Assembly: GCA_017380635.1 (NCBI GenBank)
Contig: JAFODP010000007.1
Coordinates: forward strand, 1 to 58,467
DNA length: 58,467 nucleotides
Direction of reading: 5' to 3'
DNA from: Bacteroidales bacterium
GTDB lineage: Bacteria; Bacteroidota; Bacteroidia; Bacteroidales; UBA1402
Shown: one piece after another, positions 33,721 to 42,751 of the stretch
Layout of the letters: each line of letters starts with the position of its first letter
How positions within the stretch are numbered: position 1 is the first letter of the stretch
Made by a program: the position numbers and the translations under genes
Notes under the pieces: model-generated
Told to the model about the DNA's origin: nothing
Database searches by the model: none
Seen by the model: only the letters and a program-made list of their open reading frames with translations

Positions 33721-34034
33721 ATATAGCCGGAAGCAAGCTTCCTGATTTTGTTTCAATAAAGTTTGAAGCAAGGGGCTCCGCTGTATTCTTTCCGATAAAG
33801 CGGAAGCAAGCTTCCCCTTTTATTTCTGCTTCTATAAAGCTTGAATCAAGCTCCCGCAATATCCTTTTCGATAAAGCGGAAGCAAGCTTCCCGTTTTATT
33901 TCAGCTTCTATAAAGCTTGAAGCAAGCTTCTCGCTTTATATTCAGCTTCAATAAAACTCGATAGCAAGCTATCGCTTTATCTTCGGTCTTCAAGAATACT
34001 CGATACTTGCTTCCTACTATATCTTCGCTCGAAT
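33721..34034. repeat. Array of about eight 35-42-base hairpin units
   Basis: Units begin with ATAAAG or a close variant at 33721, 33756, 33795, 33834, 33871, 33910, 33951 and 33993. Most have a hairpin core with an AA loop: GGAAGC-AA-GCTTCC (units 1, 3, 5), GAAGC-AA-GCTTC (6) and CGATAGC-AA-GCTATCG (7). The outer ATAAAGC pairs with GCTTTAT in unit 6. The paired changes in unit 7 keep the stem, so the fold may be selected. Units 2, 4 and 8 are decayed. Odd and even units differ (CGG versus CTT before the core), suggesting growth as roughly 77-base pairs. No gene is visible in the 647 bases 33477-34123. Confidence 0.88.
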
Positions 34035-34038
34035 CTGG

Positions 34039-34060
34039 AAAATAAAATAAATTTTATTTT
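34039..34060. repeat. A/T-rich palindrome, right flank of the hairpin array
   Basis: AAAATAAAAT (34039-34048) and ATTTTATTTT (34051-34060) are perfect complements with a 2-base centre, flanked by GG and, after GTT, CTCC as in the left copy. Its right arm runs into the -33 box of the next promoter. Confidence 0.8.
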
Positions 34061-34088
34061 GTTCTCCTCTCGGTTTGCACTAACTTTG
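34058..34088 (+). promoter_or_regulatory. Promoter of the M23-dxr-rseP operon
   Basis: TTTG (34058-34061), 19 bases, TAACTTTG (34081-34088), 35 bases before the M23 start. The downstream part is the intact version of the box repeated in the 64-base tandem repeat. Confidence 0.85.
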
Positions 34089-34123
34089 TACATTCGTGGA
34101 ATGAGTAAATTCTTGGAAGAAGG

Positions 34124-34978
34124 ATGAAGAAAGGCAATAAACAAAAACATAAGCGACATGTCAAGTTGTTTCGTTTGACGATATTGAACGAAAACACCTT
34201 GGACATGCTTTTTACGATGCGTCTGACCAAGACGAAAATGTGGCTGTACCTCATCAGCGTGCTGTCTATCGTGTGTCTGCTTTTTTATATTGTGTTGTTT
34301 GCGACGCCCATCAAGCATGTCTTGCCGGGTTATCTGGATCCGAAGCTCAAACAGCAAATGCTTACCGATGCTTTCCGTTTAGATGCTTTGAGCCAGGAGC
34401 TAGATAAACAAGAATCGTATATGGCGGTGGTAAAAGCTATGATGTCAGGCGAATACGAAATGGACACCACGCTCAATCTGGATTCTTTGGCAGCGCAGCA
34501 AACGGTGGTTCTCAGAGAAACCTCCGACTTGGAAAAGCAATATCGTCAGCAGTACGAAGAACGAGAAAAATACAACCTGACGGCTTTTACGCCGCAAGTT
34601 TCCACCGAAGGTTTGCTCTTTTATTTGCCGATTAACGGAAAAATCAACCAAGCCTTCAACGCCAACGATAAACATTACGGTATCGACTTGTCTACCACTT
34701 CGCGACAAGCGGTGATGTCGGTGTTGGATGGACGGATTATCATGGCCTCTTACACGCCCGACGACGATTATGTCGTGATGGTGCAACATAACAACGATTT
34801 TGTGTCTGTGTATCGTCAGCTTACAGAAGTGCTGAAAACGGTGGGTGACGAGGTAAAAGCCGGTGAGGCAATGGCTTTTGTGGGTAGAAATACGGCCAAA
34901 AGCAATTCGCATCTGCATTTTGAATTGTGGCATAAGGGCCATCCTCTCAATCCGGAAGAATATATCCTTTTCAAATAG
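34124..34978 (+). CDS. M23 family murein metallopeptidase
   Basis: Membrane-anchored endopeptidase of the LytM/M23 type, cutting peptidoglycan cross-links in the periplasm or activating amidases. The 284 residues have a basic N-terminus (MKKGNKQKHKRH), one transmembrane helix at about 37-60 (LYLISVLSIVCLLFYIVLF), a coiled linker (about 80-155) and the peptidase domain. Zinc ligands are visible: His and Asp in KHYGIDLS and the HxH in SHLHFELW. All ligands are present, so catalysis is likely. dxr follows after 6 bases. The upstream region is the unusual repeat tract. Confidence 0.9.
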   Translation: MKKGNKQKHKRHVKLFRLTILNENTLDMLFTMRLTKTKMWLYLISVLSIVCLLFYIVLFATPIKHVLPGYLDPKLKQQMLTDAFRLDALSQELDKQESYMAVVKAMMSGEYEMDTTLNLDSLAAQQTVVLRETSDLEKQYRQQYEEREKYNLTAFTPQVSTEGLLFYLPINGKINQAFNANDKHYGIDLSTTSRQAVMSVLDGRIIMASYTPDDDYVVMVQHNNDFVSVYRQLTEVLKTVGDEVKAGEAMAFVGRNTAKSNSHLHFELWHKGHPLNPEEYILFK

Positions 34979-34984
34979 ATTGTC

Positions 34985-36133
34985 ATGAGTAAACAAATTG
35001 CCATCTTAGGTTCTACGGGTTCTATCGGTACCCAAGCCTTGGAAGTGATTTCAGAATATCCAGAGTCTTTCGAAGTTTATGCCCTGACAGCTCATCGCAA
35101 TGTGGAGTTGCTGATTGAACAGGCTAAGAAATATATGCCCGACACGGTGATTATCGCCGACGAAAGTTTGTATCCACGTTTGAAAGAAGCTTTGAAAGAT
35201 TTGCCTATCAAAACTTTTGCAGGATCTAAGGCAATCGAAGATGTAGTACAGGCTTCGCCCATCGATCTGGTGCTGACGGCGATGGTAGGTTATGCTGGTT
35301 TGCCGCCTACTATTCAGGCGCTTAAGGCGGGTAAAGATATTGCTTTGGCCAACAAGGAAACCATGGTGGTGGCTGGTGAAATTATCAATCGTTTGGCCAA
35401 GGAAAATCAGGCAGCTATTTTGCCGGTCGATTCGGAACATTCTGCCATATTTCAATGCTTGGAATTCCAGAATCCTCTGGAAAAAGTGATATTGACAGCT
35501 TCGGGCGGTCCTTTCAGAAAATTTAGTCTGGATCAATTGCAACACGTTACCAAGGAACAAGCCTTGAAGCATCCCAACTGGAGCATGGGCGCAAAAATCA
35601 CCATCGATTCGGCCTCTATGATGAACAAAGGTTTTGAGGTGATCGAAGCCAAATGGCTTTTTGGTCTTGCTCCTGAAAAAATCGATGTGGTGGTGCATCC
35701 GCAGTCTATCATTCATTCTATGGTGCAGTTTAAGGACGGTTCGGTGAAAGCACAGTTGGGTTTGCCCGATATGAAGTTGCCGATATTGTATGCCTTTACT
35801 TATCCCTATCGTTTCGCTACCGATTATCCGCGCGTGGATTTCCCGCTGATCGGCCAATTTGAGTTTGAACGTCCCGATGCGGAAAGATTCAGAAATTTGG
35901 CTTTGGCTTATCAGGCGATGGCCAAGGGCGGTAATATGCCTTGTATTCTGAACGCAGCCAACGAAGTGGCAGTGGCTTCTTTCCTGCAGGATAAAATTTC
36001 TTTCCTCGCCATGAGCGATATGATTGCCTACGCGATGGATAAAACCTCTTTTATTGCACAACCTACTTACGAAGATTATGTAGCCAGCGATGCCGAAGCC
36101 AGACGCATTGCCGGAGAATTTTTGTCAAAATAA
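34985..36133 (+). CDS. dxr: 1-deoxy-D-xylulose 5-phosphate reductoisomerase
   Basis: Converts DXP to methylerythritol phosphate with NADPH in isoprenoid synthesis; target of fosmidomycin. The 382 residues show the NADPH loop GSTGSIGTQALEVI (8-21), ANKETMV, the metal/substrate motifs DSEHSAIFQ and ASGGPFR, WSMGAKITIDSASMMNKGFE (given as MGAKITIDSASMMNKG) and NAANEVAV near the C-terminus. Complete and of usual length. It lies between the M23 and rseP genes with 6-base gaps on each side, an order usual in Bacteroidales. Confidence 0.97.
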   Translation: MSKQIAILGSTGSIGTQALEVISEYPESFEVYALTAHRNVELLIEQAKKYMPDTVIIADESLYPRLKEALKDLPIKTFAGSKAIEDVVQASPIDLVLTAMVGYAGLPPTIQALKAGKDIALANKETMVVAGEIINRLAKENQAAILPVDSEHSAIFQCLEFQNPLEKVILTASGGPFRKFSLDQLQHVTKEQALKHPNWSMGAKITIDSASMMNKGFEVIEAKWLFGLAPEKIDVVVHPQSIIHSMVQFKDGSVKAQLGLPDMKLPILYAFTYPYRFATDYPRVDFPLIGQFEFERPDAERFRNLALAYQAMAKGGNMPCILNAANEVAVASFLQDKISFLAMSDMIAYAMDKTSFIAQPTYEDYVASDAEARRIAGEFLSK

Positions 36134-36139
36134 AACATC

Positions 36140-37522
36140 ATGGAAACATTTCTTATCAGAGCCTTACAATTAGTTGCTAGTTTATCGATTCTTATTGTTA
36201 TTCACGAATTTGGACATTTTCTGTTTGCCAAATTGAGCGGCACACGCGTGGAGCGTTTCTACCTCTTTTTCAATCCCGGTTTCAGCCTGATGCGCTGTAA
36301 GAAAATCAATGGAAAACTGGAATTCGATTTCCTTTCTAAAAACGAACCCGAACATTGGAAAAACGAACCCGAAAACACCGTTTGGGGCTTGGGATGGTTG
36401 CCTTTGGGCGGCTATTGCAGCATCTCGGGCATGGTGGACGAAACCCAAAGTTTGGACGATTTAGCGGCCGAACCACAGCCTTGGGAATTCCGTACCAAGA
36501 AGCCTTTCCCTCGTTTGATGATTATGGCGGGTGGGGTCTTGTTCAATTTTATTTTGGCGCTGCTTTTGTACGGAATGATTCTGAATATCTGGGGAAAAAG
36601 TTATCTGCCTGTGCAGAATGTGCCCCTGGGTATGGAATTTTCGCAGCCGGCTCATCAAGTGGGATTTCAGGATGGCGACATCTTGCTTTCGGCCGATGAT
36701 ATGACTATTGTTCAGTTTAATGACGAGTCTTTCCGAGCTATCGTGGAAGCTTCGCAGGTGAAGGTTTTGCGCGCCGGCGATACGGTGAGCATTGCTATTC
36801 CCGACAATTTTATGCAACAGTTGATGGCGGCCAAACAAGGTTTCGCCTCTTATCGATTCCCAGCTGTTATCAAACAGGTGATGCCGCGTACGCCGGCTGC
36901 CAAAGTGGGCTTGTTGCCAGGAGATAGTTTGGTGGCTATACAGAACATTCCCACGCAGACATTCATGGATTTTGCTACCACTATTAAACAATTCAAAGAC
37001 AGCACCGTAAGCATCGATTATTATCGTCAGGGAGTGGCTTCGCAAGCGATTGTGACGCTCGATTCTACCGCTACTTTGGGATTTGCTGCCATGATGCCGA
37101 TGGAATTGTACAAAACGGAAGATATCGCTTATACTTTCTGGCAATCTATTCCGGCCGGTGTAAAATTGGCTTGGTCTAAATTGAGCGGCTATTCCAGCGA
37201 TATGAAATATGTTTTCACCAAAGAAGGCGCACAGAGTTTGGGCGGTTTCGGGGCGATTGCGCAAATGTTTCCTACCAAATGGGATTGGCGCGTGTTCTGG
37301 GAAACCACTGCTTTCCTGTCTGTTGTGCTGGCTTTTATGAACGTGTTGCCTATTCCGGGTTTGGATGGCGGTCATATTCTGTTCCTTTTGGTAGAAGTGA
37401 TAAGCGGTCGCAAGCCTAGCGACAAATTCCTGGAAAAAGCCCAGACCATCGGTATGATTTTGCTGTTTGCCTTGCTGATCTATGCCAATGGTAACGACAT
37501 CATTCGCTGGCTGTTCAAATAA
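36140..37522 (+). CDS. rseP: RIP metalloprotease RseP (site-2 protease)
   Basis: Intramembrane zinc protease that cleaves anti-sigma factors and leftover signal peptides. The 460 residues start with a helix carrying HEFGH (about 22-26). After a helix around 133-152, two PDZ-like regions follow (QVGFQDGDILLSADD and AKVGLLPGDSLVAIQ). The C-terminal membrane part has NVLPIPGLDGGHILF, with the third zinc ligand Asp in LDGGH. Complete. It ends the M23-dxr-rseP run; the next start is 36 bases on. Confidence 0.94.
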   Translation: METFLIRALQLVASLSILIVIHEFGHFLFAKLSGTRVERFYLFFNPGFSLMRCKKINGKLEFDFLSKNEPEHWKNEPENTVWGLGWLPLGGYCSISGMVDETQSLDDLAAEPQPWEFRTKKPFPRLMIMAGGVLFNFILALLLYGMILNIWGKSYLPVQNVPLGMEFSQPAHQVGFQDGDILLSADDMTIVQFNDESFRAIVEASQVKVLRAGDTVSIAIPDNFMQQLMAAKQGFASYRFPAVIKQVMPRTPAAKVGLLPGDSLVAIQNIPTQTFMDFATTIKQFKDSTVSIDYYRQGVASQAIVTLDSTATLGFAAMMPMELYKTEDIAYTFWQSIPAGVKLAWSKLSGYSSDMKYVFTKEGAQSLGGFGAIAQMFPTKWDWRVFWETTAFLSVVLAFMNVLPIPGLDGGHILFLLVEVISGRKPSDKFLEKAQTIGMILLFALLIYANGNDIIRWLFK

Positions 37523-37558
37523 GAACGGCCGCGCTTTTTAAATTTATCTACTTATACT

Positions 37559-38575
37559 ATGAAACACTTATTGCATCGGGGCCTGCTCCTGGGCCTGCTG
37601 CTTGTTTGTACTTGTCGGACAAGCCTTTATTCGCAAGATTATTTGCGACTGTTGTTCTATAACACAGAAAATTATTTCGACACGAAAAATGACCCGCTCA
37701 AGCAAGATGACGCTTTCTTGCCCGAGGGCGATTATCATTGGACGCCGCAACGCTATTGGCATAAAACCCATCAATTGGCCAAAGTCTTGGCGGTGGCCGG
37801 CGATGTTCGTTATCCGGATGTTTTTGCCTTGGCGGAAATAGAAACAGAAGAGAATCTGATGACATTATTGCGTACGGCCGGCATGCGTCAACATCGTTAC
37901 GTCTATGCGGAATCTCAGGACGATAGAGGCATCGATTTGTGTTTGGCTTATCATCGTTATTATCTTAAGTTGTTGTCGCATAAGGTGATACATTTGCAAT
38001 TTCCGCAATCGCCAGCAAAGCAATCCAGGCCTATTCTTTATGTGAAGATGCAAATGCCACATCAAGACAGTCTGCATATTTTCGTGTGTCATTGGCCATC
38101 AAAATATGGAGGTTCGGCCGCGACAGTTCCTTTGCGTGCCTATGCCGGTGCTGTATTGCGACAACATTGCGATAGTATCTTTGCCAGGGAAAAGCAAGCT
38201 AATATCCTGATTATGGGCGATTTCAACGACGAAGCAGACGATCTTTCCCTGCGTGAACATTTAGGTGCTTTGCCGGATACTTGTAGTCAGTGGCAGATGA
38301 ATCAACTCTATAATCTGATGTGGACGGAAACGCAAAACGATGGCATCAAAACACATCGTTTTCAAGGAGAATGGGCGATGCTCGATCAGGTGATTGTTTC
38401 GGGAAATCTATATCGGAAACATTTGAAAGCCAAAGTGTTGAAAGCTGATTTCCTATTGATGGACGACGATGTTTATTTAGGCAAGAAGCCTTATCGTACT
38501 TATCACGCATACAAGTATTTGGGTGGTTACAGCGATCATCTGCCGGTCTTTGTGGATATCCCTTTGAAGCCTTGA
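37559..38575 (+). CDS. Exported endonuclease/exonuclease/phosphatase family protein
   Basis: Metal-dependent phosphoesterase fold (EEP, DNase I-like) of 338 residues. A signal peptide (LLLGLLLVCTCRTSLYSQ) suggests a periplasmic or secreted protein. Motifs: the metal-binding Asn and Glu in RLLFYNTENYFD and ALAEIETEENL, the catalytic His in VCHWPSKYGG, IMGDFNDEADD and the terminal GGYSDHLPVF. The substrate, nucleic acid or a phosphorylated small molecule, cannot be told. The ffh promoter starts inside its last codons. Confidence 0.88.
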   Translation: MKHLLHRGLLLGLLLVCTCRTSLYSQDYLRLLFYNTENYFDTKNDPLKQDDAFLPEGDYHWTPQRYWHKTHQLAKVLAVAGDVRYPDVFALAEIETEENLMTLLRTAGMRQHRYVYAESQDDRGIDLCLAYHRYYLKLLSHKVIHLQFPQSPAKQSRPILYVKMQMPHQDSLHIFVCHWPSKYGGSAATVPLRAYAGAVLRQHCDSIFAREKQANILIMGDFNDEADDLSLREHLGALPDTCSQWQMNQLYNLMWTETQNDGIKTHRFQGEWAMLDQVIVSGNLYRKHLKAKVLKADFLLMDDDVYLGKKPYRTYHAYKYLGGYSDHLPVFVDIPLKP

Positions 38576-38593
38576 TTTTTTTATGTACTTTTG
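38563..38593 (+). promoter_or_regulatory. ffh promoter
   Basis: TTTG (38563-38566), 19 bases, TACTTTTG (38586-38593), 34 bases before ffh. The -33 box lies in the last codons of the previous gene. Confidence 0.8.
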
Positions 38594-38627
38594 CAGCCTT
38601 ATTTGAAAAAATTTAAACCATACAGAT

Positions 38628-39956
38628 ATGTTCGAGAATTTAAGCGAGAGATTAGAGAGATCGTTTAAGATTTTGAAAGGTCAAGGCAAGATTACCGATA
38701 TCAATATTGCCGACACTTTGAAAGATGTACGTCGTGCTTTGCTGGATGCCGACGTCAATTACAAGACAGCCAAACAATTCACCGACGATGTTAAGGAAAA
38801 GGCCATCGGTCAGAAGGTGTTGACGGCTGTGAAGCCACAAGAAATGATGATCAAAATCGTTCACGACGAATTGGTCCGTTTGATGGGTGGCGACAGCGCC
38901 GATATCGACGTAAAAGGCAATCCTGCCATTATTTTGATGTCGGGTTTGCAAGGTTCCGGTAAAACCACTTTCTCCGGAAAATTGGCCAAAATGCTCAAGA
39001 CCAAACGCGGCAAACGTCCTTTGTTGGTGGCATGCGACGTGTATCGTCCTGCGGCTATCGAACAATTGAAGGTTTTGGCCGAACAAATCGAAGTGCCCGT
39101 TTATACCGAAGAAGGCGAAAAGAATCCTGTTAAGATTGCAGAAAATGCAATCTCTTTTGCCAAGAAGAATGGCTGTGATTTGCTGATTATCGATACCGCC
39201 GGTCGTTTGGCCGTAGATGAAATGATGATGGCTGAAATTGCTGCCATCAAAGCTGCTGTACGTCCCAATGAAATTCTGTTCGTGGTCGATTCAATGACCG
39301 GTCAGGATGCGGTGAATACGGCTAAGGAATTCAACGATCGTCTCGACTTCGATGGCGTGGTACTAACCAAGCTCGATGGTGATACCCGTGGTGGTGCCGC
39401 TTTGTCTATTCGTTCGGTGGTTGAAAAGCCTATCAAGTTTATCGGTACCGGCGAAAAGATGGAAGCTATCGACGTATTCCATCCCGCACGTATGGCCGAC
39501 CGTATCCTTGGCATGGGTGACGTGGTTTCTTTGGTAGAAAAAGCCCAGGAACAATACGACGAAGAAGAAGCACGTCGTCTGCACAAGAAAATTCTGAAAA
39601 ATCAGTTCGACTTCAACGATTTCATGGCGCAAATTCAGCAAATCAAGAAGATGGGTAACATCAAAGATTTGGCTTCCATGATTCCCGGTATGGGCAAAGC
39701 TATGAAGAATGTCGATATCGACGATGACGCTTTCAAGAGCATCGAAGCAATTATTCTTTCCATGACGCCCGAAGAAAGAGAAAATCCGCAGATTATTGCT
39801 GCCAGCCGTCGTCAGCGTATTGCCAAGGGTAGTGGTACTTCTATTCAGGAAGTGAACAACCTGATGAAGCGTTTCGAAGAAACCCGCAAGATGATGAAGT
39901 CTGTCAGCGCCATGCGTCCCGGTGCGCCCAAACATGGTGGCAAGAAGAAAAGATAA
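38628..39956 (+). CDS. ffh: Signal recognition particle protein Ffh
   Basis: GTPase that binds 4.5S RNA and signal sequences and delivers ribosomes to FtsY. The 442 residues have an N domain ([19 protein letters not shown]), the G domain with [15 protein letters not shown] (about 106-120), [20 protein letters not shown] and [13 protein letters not shown], and a Met-rich M domain ([20 protein letters not shown], given as MIPGMGKAM) ending in a basic tail (GGKKKR). The 4.5S RNA gene is not seen in the window. folD follows directly. Confidence 0.97.
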   Translation: MFENLSERLERSFKILKGQGKITDINIADTLKDVRRALLDADVNYKTAKQFTDDVKEKAIGQKVLTAVKPQEMMIKIVHDELVRLMGGDSADIDVKGNPAIILMSGLQGSGKTTFSGKLAKMLKTKRGKRPLLVACDVYRPAAIEQLKVLAEQIEVPVYTEEGEKNPVKIAENAISFAKKNGCDLLIIDTAGRLAVDEMMMAEIAAIKAAVRPNEILFVVDSMTGQDAVNTAKEFNDRLDFDGVVLTKLDGDTRGGAALSIRSVVEKPIKFIGTGEKMEAIDVFHPARMADRILGMGDVVSLVEKAQEQYDEEEARRLHKKILKNQFDFNDFMAQIQQIKKMGNIKDLASMIPGMGKAMKNVDIDDDAFKSIEAIILSMTPEERENPQIIAASRRQRIAKGSGTSIQEVNNLMKRFEETRKMMKSVSAMRPGAPKHGGKKKR

Positions 39957-39985
39957 TGATTGATAACTTTCAGAACAACACAGAT

Positions 39986-40864
39986 ATGCAATTGATAGAT
40001 GGTAAGGCTGTTTCCGATCAGGTAAAGAAGGAAATTGCAGCAGAAGTGGCCAAGATGTTGGCCGAAGGAAAAAGAGCGCCTCATTTGGTGGCTGTTTTGG
40101 TAGGTCACGATGGCGGTAGCGAAACTTACGTGGCAAATAAAATCAAGGCTTGCGAAGTATGTGGCTTCAAATCGACTTTGATCCGTTACGAAAGTGATGT
40201 TACCGAAGAAGAGCTGCTCTCTTGCATCGAAAAACTCAACCAAGATGACAGTGTGGACGGCTTTATTGTACAATTGCCTTTGCCCAAACATATCGACGAA
40301 CAGAAAATTGTAGAAGCCATCGACTATCGCAAGGATGTGGACGGATTCCATCCGGTGAATGTGGGTCGTGCCTGCATTGGCTTGCCTTCGTTCTTGTCGG
40401 CTACACCTGCCGGTATTCTGGAGCTGCTGAAACGTTATGAAATTCCCACCGCCGGTAAACATGTGGTGATTATCGGAAGAAGCAATATTGTAGGTAAGCC
40501 TTTGGCCAACTTGCTGATGCGTAAGGATTATCCCGGCAATGCCACTGTTACCGTGGTACATAGCTATTCCAGCGATATCAAGGAACAATGTCTGAAAGCT
40601 GATATCATCGTTTGCGCTTTGGGTCGTCCGCATTTCCTGACGGCCGATATGGTGAAAGAAGGCGCCACCGTTATCGATGTGGGTACCACGCGCGTGCCTT
40701 CTAGCGAAACCAAGAGCGGCTTTAAACTTACCGGCGATGTGAAGTTCGACGAAGTGGCTCCCAAGTGTGCTTTCATTACGCCTGTGCCCGGCGGCGTTGG
40801 CCCCATGACCATCGTTTCCTTGATGAAGAATACGCTCTTGGCCGGCGCTAAAGCTATTTATTGA
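39986..40864 (+). CDS. folD: Bifunctional methylenetetrahydrofolate dehydrogenase/cyclohydrolase
   Basis: Interconverts 5,10-methylene-, methenyl- and 10-formyl-tetrahydrofolate with NADP. The ATG at 39986 ([17 protein letters not shown]) gives 292 residues and matches the family N-terminus. An in-frame ATG at 39956, which overlaps the ffh stop by one base, would add ten residues and cannot be excluded. Motifs: the catalytic Tyr/Lys in [27 protein letters not shown], the Rossmann loop [14 protein letters not shown] and [11 protein letters not shown]. It works with glyA of this window in one-carbon metabolism, though the two are unlinked. Confidence 0.95.
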   Translation: MQLIDGKAVSDQVKKEIAAEVAKMLAEGKRAPHLVAVLVGHDGGSETYVANKIKACEVCGFKSTLIRYESDVTEEELLSCIEKLNQDDSVDGFIVQLPLPKHIDEQKIVEAIDYRKDVDGFHPVNVGRACIGLPSFLSATPAGILELLKRYEIPTAGKHVVIIGRSNIVGKPLANLLMRKDYPGNATVTVVHSYSSDIKEQCLKADIIVCALGRPHFLTADMVKEGATVIDVGTTRVPSSETKSGFKLTGDVKFDEVAPKCAFITPVPGGVGPMTIVSLMKNTLLAGAKAIY

Positions 40865-40887
40865 TAGCCTAATTAACACATACTCAT

Positions 40888-41748
40888 ATGTTCAGGTCTT
40901 TGTTGATAATAACCTTGTTCCTGAGCGCATTGCTCTCATCTTCCTGTCGTGCAGAAATGACGGAAGATGAGCGTATTGTTTTGGATATATTGCAACGTTC
41001 GCAGCAAAACAATTGGACAAGTGCGCATCGCATCGATAGTTTGGCAGACTATTTTTTAGAGACGCCTTATGTGGCTGCTACGCTGGAATCAGAAGATGGC
41101 GAAGAAAATCTCGTCATTAATCTTCGCGAACTGGATTGTATGACCTTTGTGGAAAATGTTTTGGCCTTGCATCGTTTGTTGCAAGAAAAAGAGGTCCATC
41201 ATTATACGCAAGCACGTTGCTTAAAACGTTTTCCGGAAATCTTGGAAAATATCCGCTATCACGATGGAAAGCGAGGCGATTATAGCTCGCGACTGCATTA
41301 TACTTCTGAATGGATTCGCAACAATTCAAGCAAAGCTTACATCAAGGAAATCAGTGCGTTGTATTCGGATTCGATCTATCGCGTTCATTTGGATTTCATG
41401 TCGACGCATCCACAATTGTACAAAGCATTGACGCTGCATCCCGATTTGGTGGCGAAAATTTCTGCGATAGAAGCTTTCATGGAAGGCTATCAGCTGTCGT
41501 ACATTCCCAAAGAAGATTTGTCGCAGTACGAAAAAGATATTCCATCGGGTCGCATCGTTGCCATTGTGGGAAGCACGCCCGGGCTGGATTTTGCGCATCT
41601 TGGTTTTACCTACCGCAAGGATGGATGTCTGCATTTGCTTCATGCCTCTTCTTCGGGCAAAAAAGTGATGCTGAGCAGTGGAAGCCTTTCCGATTATCTC
41701 TCTGATATCAAACGATTCAAAGGCATAGTGCTGCTCGAAGTGCTATAA
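40888..41748 (+). CDS. DUF1460 family, NlpC/P60-like amidase
   Basis: Predicted exported cysteine peptidase or amidase acting on peptidoglycan fragments; DUF1460 has the NlpC/P60 papain-like fold. The 286 residues start with a signal peptide and a possible lipobox (LSSSC, Cys20). The catalytic Cys84 is in LRELDCMTFVENVLAL, and the His is in DFAHLGFTY. The bridging region RLHYTSEWI and KRGDYSSR is usual for the family. It lies 23 bases after folD and its stop is 3 bases from the convergent small gene. Confidence 0.85.
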   Translation: MFRSLLIITLFLSALLSSSCRAEMTEDERIVLDILQRSQQNNWTSAHRIDSLADYFLETPYVAATLESEDGEENLVINLRELDCMTFVENVLALHRLLQEKEVHHYTQARCLKRFPEILENIRYHDGKRGDYSSRLHYTSEWIRNNSSKAYIKEISALYSDSIYRVHLDFMSTHPQLYKALTLHPDLVAKISAIEAFMEGYQLSYIPKEDLSQYEKDIPSGRIVAIVGSTPGLDFAHLGFTYRKDGCLHLLHASSSGKKVMLSSGSLSDYLSDIKRFKGIVLLEVL

Positions 41749-41751
41749 GTT

Positions 41752-42066
41752 TCAGACGTATTCGATTTTCAGATGTTCGGCCAGGATATAGTCTTCGTCG
41801 TAATGATTGTTATAGCAGTATTTTATCCGCAGGCCTCTGTATGCGGCAGGCACTTTCAGGCTGATGCCGTCTTCTCCCAAAAAATGCCAACGCGGTGCGC
41901 CGAAATCGTACGATCGACCATCGAGTAAAAGGCAAGCGTTCACATAATCAAATTGATACAATCCACCTCCGATGCATTCATCGCCCGGCAAAAGCAAATC
42001 TTTGTGCATCGAAACATCGCCTAAGCGAAAATAACCGGCTTGCGTGATGATAAATTTCTGTGCCAT
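41752..42066 (-). CDS. Hypothetical protein, 104 residues
   Basis: Not recognised. It is rich in Tyr, Leu, Gly and Asp, with no signal peptide, membrane helix or Cys cluster of note. Segments such as YFRLGDVSMHKDLLLPGDECIGGG and PRWHFLGEDGISLKVP (key parts GDECIGGG and WHFLGEDG) suggest a small beta-rich fold. It is probably real: coding-like composition, placed 6 bases after the DUF2461 gene on the same strand, and no competing frame. It may be co-expressed with the DUF2461 and tex genes. Confidence 0.7.
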   Translation of the reverse strand: MAQKFIITQAGYFRLGDVSMHKDLLLPGDECIGGGLYQFDYVNACLLLDGRSYDFGAPRWHFLGEDGISLKVPAAYRGLRIKYCYNNHYDEDYILAEHLKIEYV

Positions 42067-42072
42067 GCTGTA

Positions 42073-42750
42073 TTATTCTTTGCTGTATTCTATGGCTCGG
42101 TTGATATATTGCAGGAAAGGCTGCGCCTGATGACACAATTCTGCCATACGAGCTATAAAATCGTCCGACAAAGCCTCTTCGATATTGAAAGGATGAATCA
42201 GACAGAAGTTCTTGAGTTTCAGATAGTCGGCATAGGGTTCGTCTTCGGAAAAACCTTTGGGCATGCGTTTCAGGGCATAAGTGGTTTCAAGATAGAAATC
42301 GGATGCGGCTTTTACAATCTTGTCGAAATCGCCTTGTCCGGCTACGATGTCTTCGCGCAAAATTTTCAACACTTCCGGCTGACACATATAATCTCCGGCG
42401 GCCAGAAAACAAGTATGCGGATAATCTTTGTCCGGATCGCTGGTGGAAAGATGCAGATAATAACCCGAATAGCCCGACTTTTTGCCTCCCGGATTGATGT
42501 AAGCGGCAAAATGTGTTTTATACGGACTTTTGTCGGCAGAGAAGCGGACATCGCGATAAATACGATAACAACAATCCTTGGCTTGCAAATGGCTTACAGA
42601 ACTGTCGAAACGGGCAATGGCCGCAATCAGTTGATCGATTTTGTTGAAAAAGAGGCTCTGACAACAAAGAAATTCCTCTTTATGTTCTTGAAACCAAGGA
42701 CGATTGTTGTGCTGTTTAAGTTCGTTCAGAAATTGAAAAATAGCTTGCAT
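42073..42750 (-). CDS. DUF2461 family protein
   Basis: A 225-residue cytosolic protein with the DUF2461 signature: FLNELKQHNNRPWFQEHKEEF (key part NNRPWFQEHK, about 15-24), then YRIYRDVRFSADKSPYKTHFAA (key part RDVRFSADKSPYKTH) and YYLHLS with ggYMCQPEVLKILREDI later. The family is widespread with unknown biochemistry. It follows tex with a 1-base gap and precedes the 104-residue gene by 6 bases, so the three form a leftward unit. Confidence 0.9.
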   Translation of the reverse strand: MQAIFQFLNELKQHNNRPWFQEHKEEFLCCQSLFFNKIDQLIAAIARFDSSVSHLQAKDCCYRIYRDVRFSADKSPYKTHFAAYINPGGKKSGYSGYYLHLSTSDPDKDYPHTCFLAAGDYMCQPEVLKILREDIVAGQGDFDKIVKAASDFYLETTYALKRMPKGFSEDEPYADYLKLKNFCLIHPFNIEEALSDDFIARMAELCHQAQPFLQYINRAIEYSKE

Positions 42751-42751
42751 A

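Noticed and set aside
33690..33920. Open frames of 76 and 84 codons on both strands across the repeat tract
   Set aside because: They only translate the hairpin and tandem repeats, have no start context and no family resemblance.
33721..34034. CRISPR array
   Set aside because: Units are contiguous and similar throughout, with no unique spacers of constant length and no cas genes nearby.
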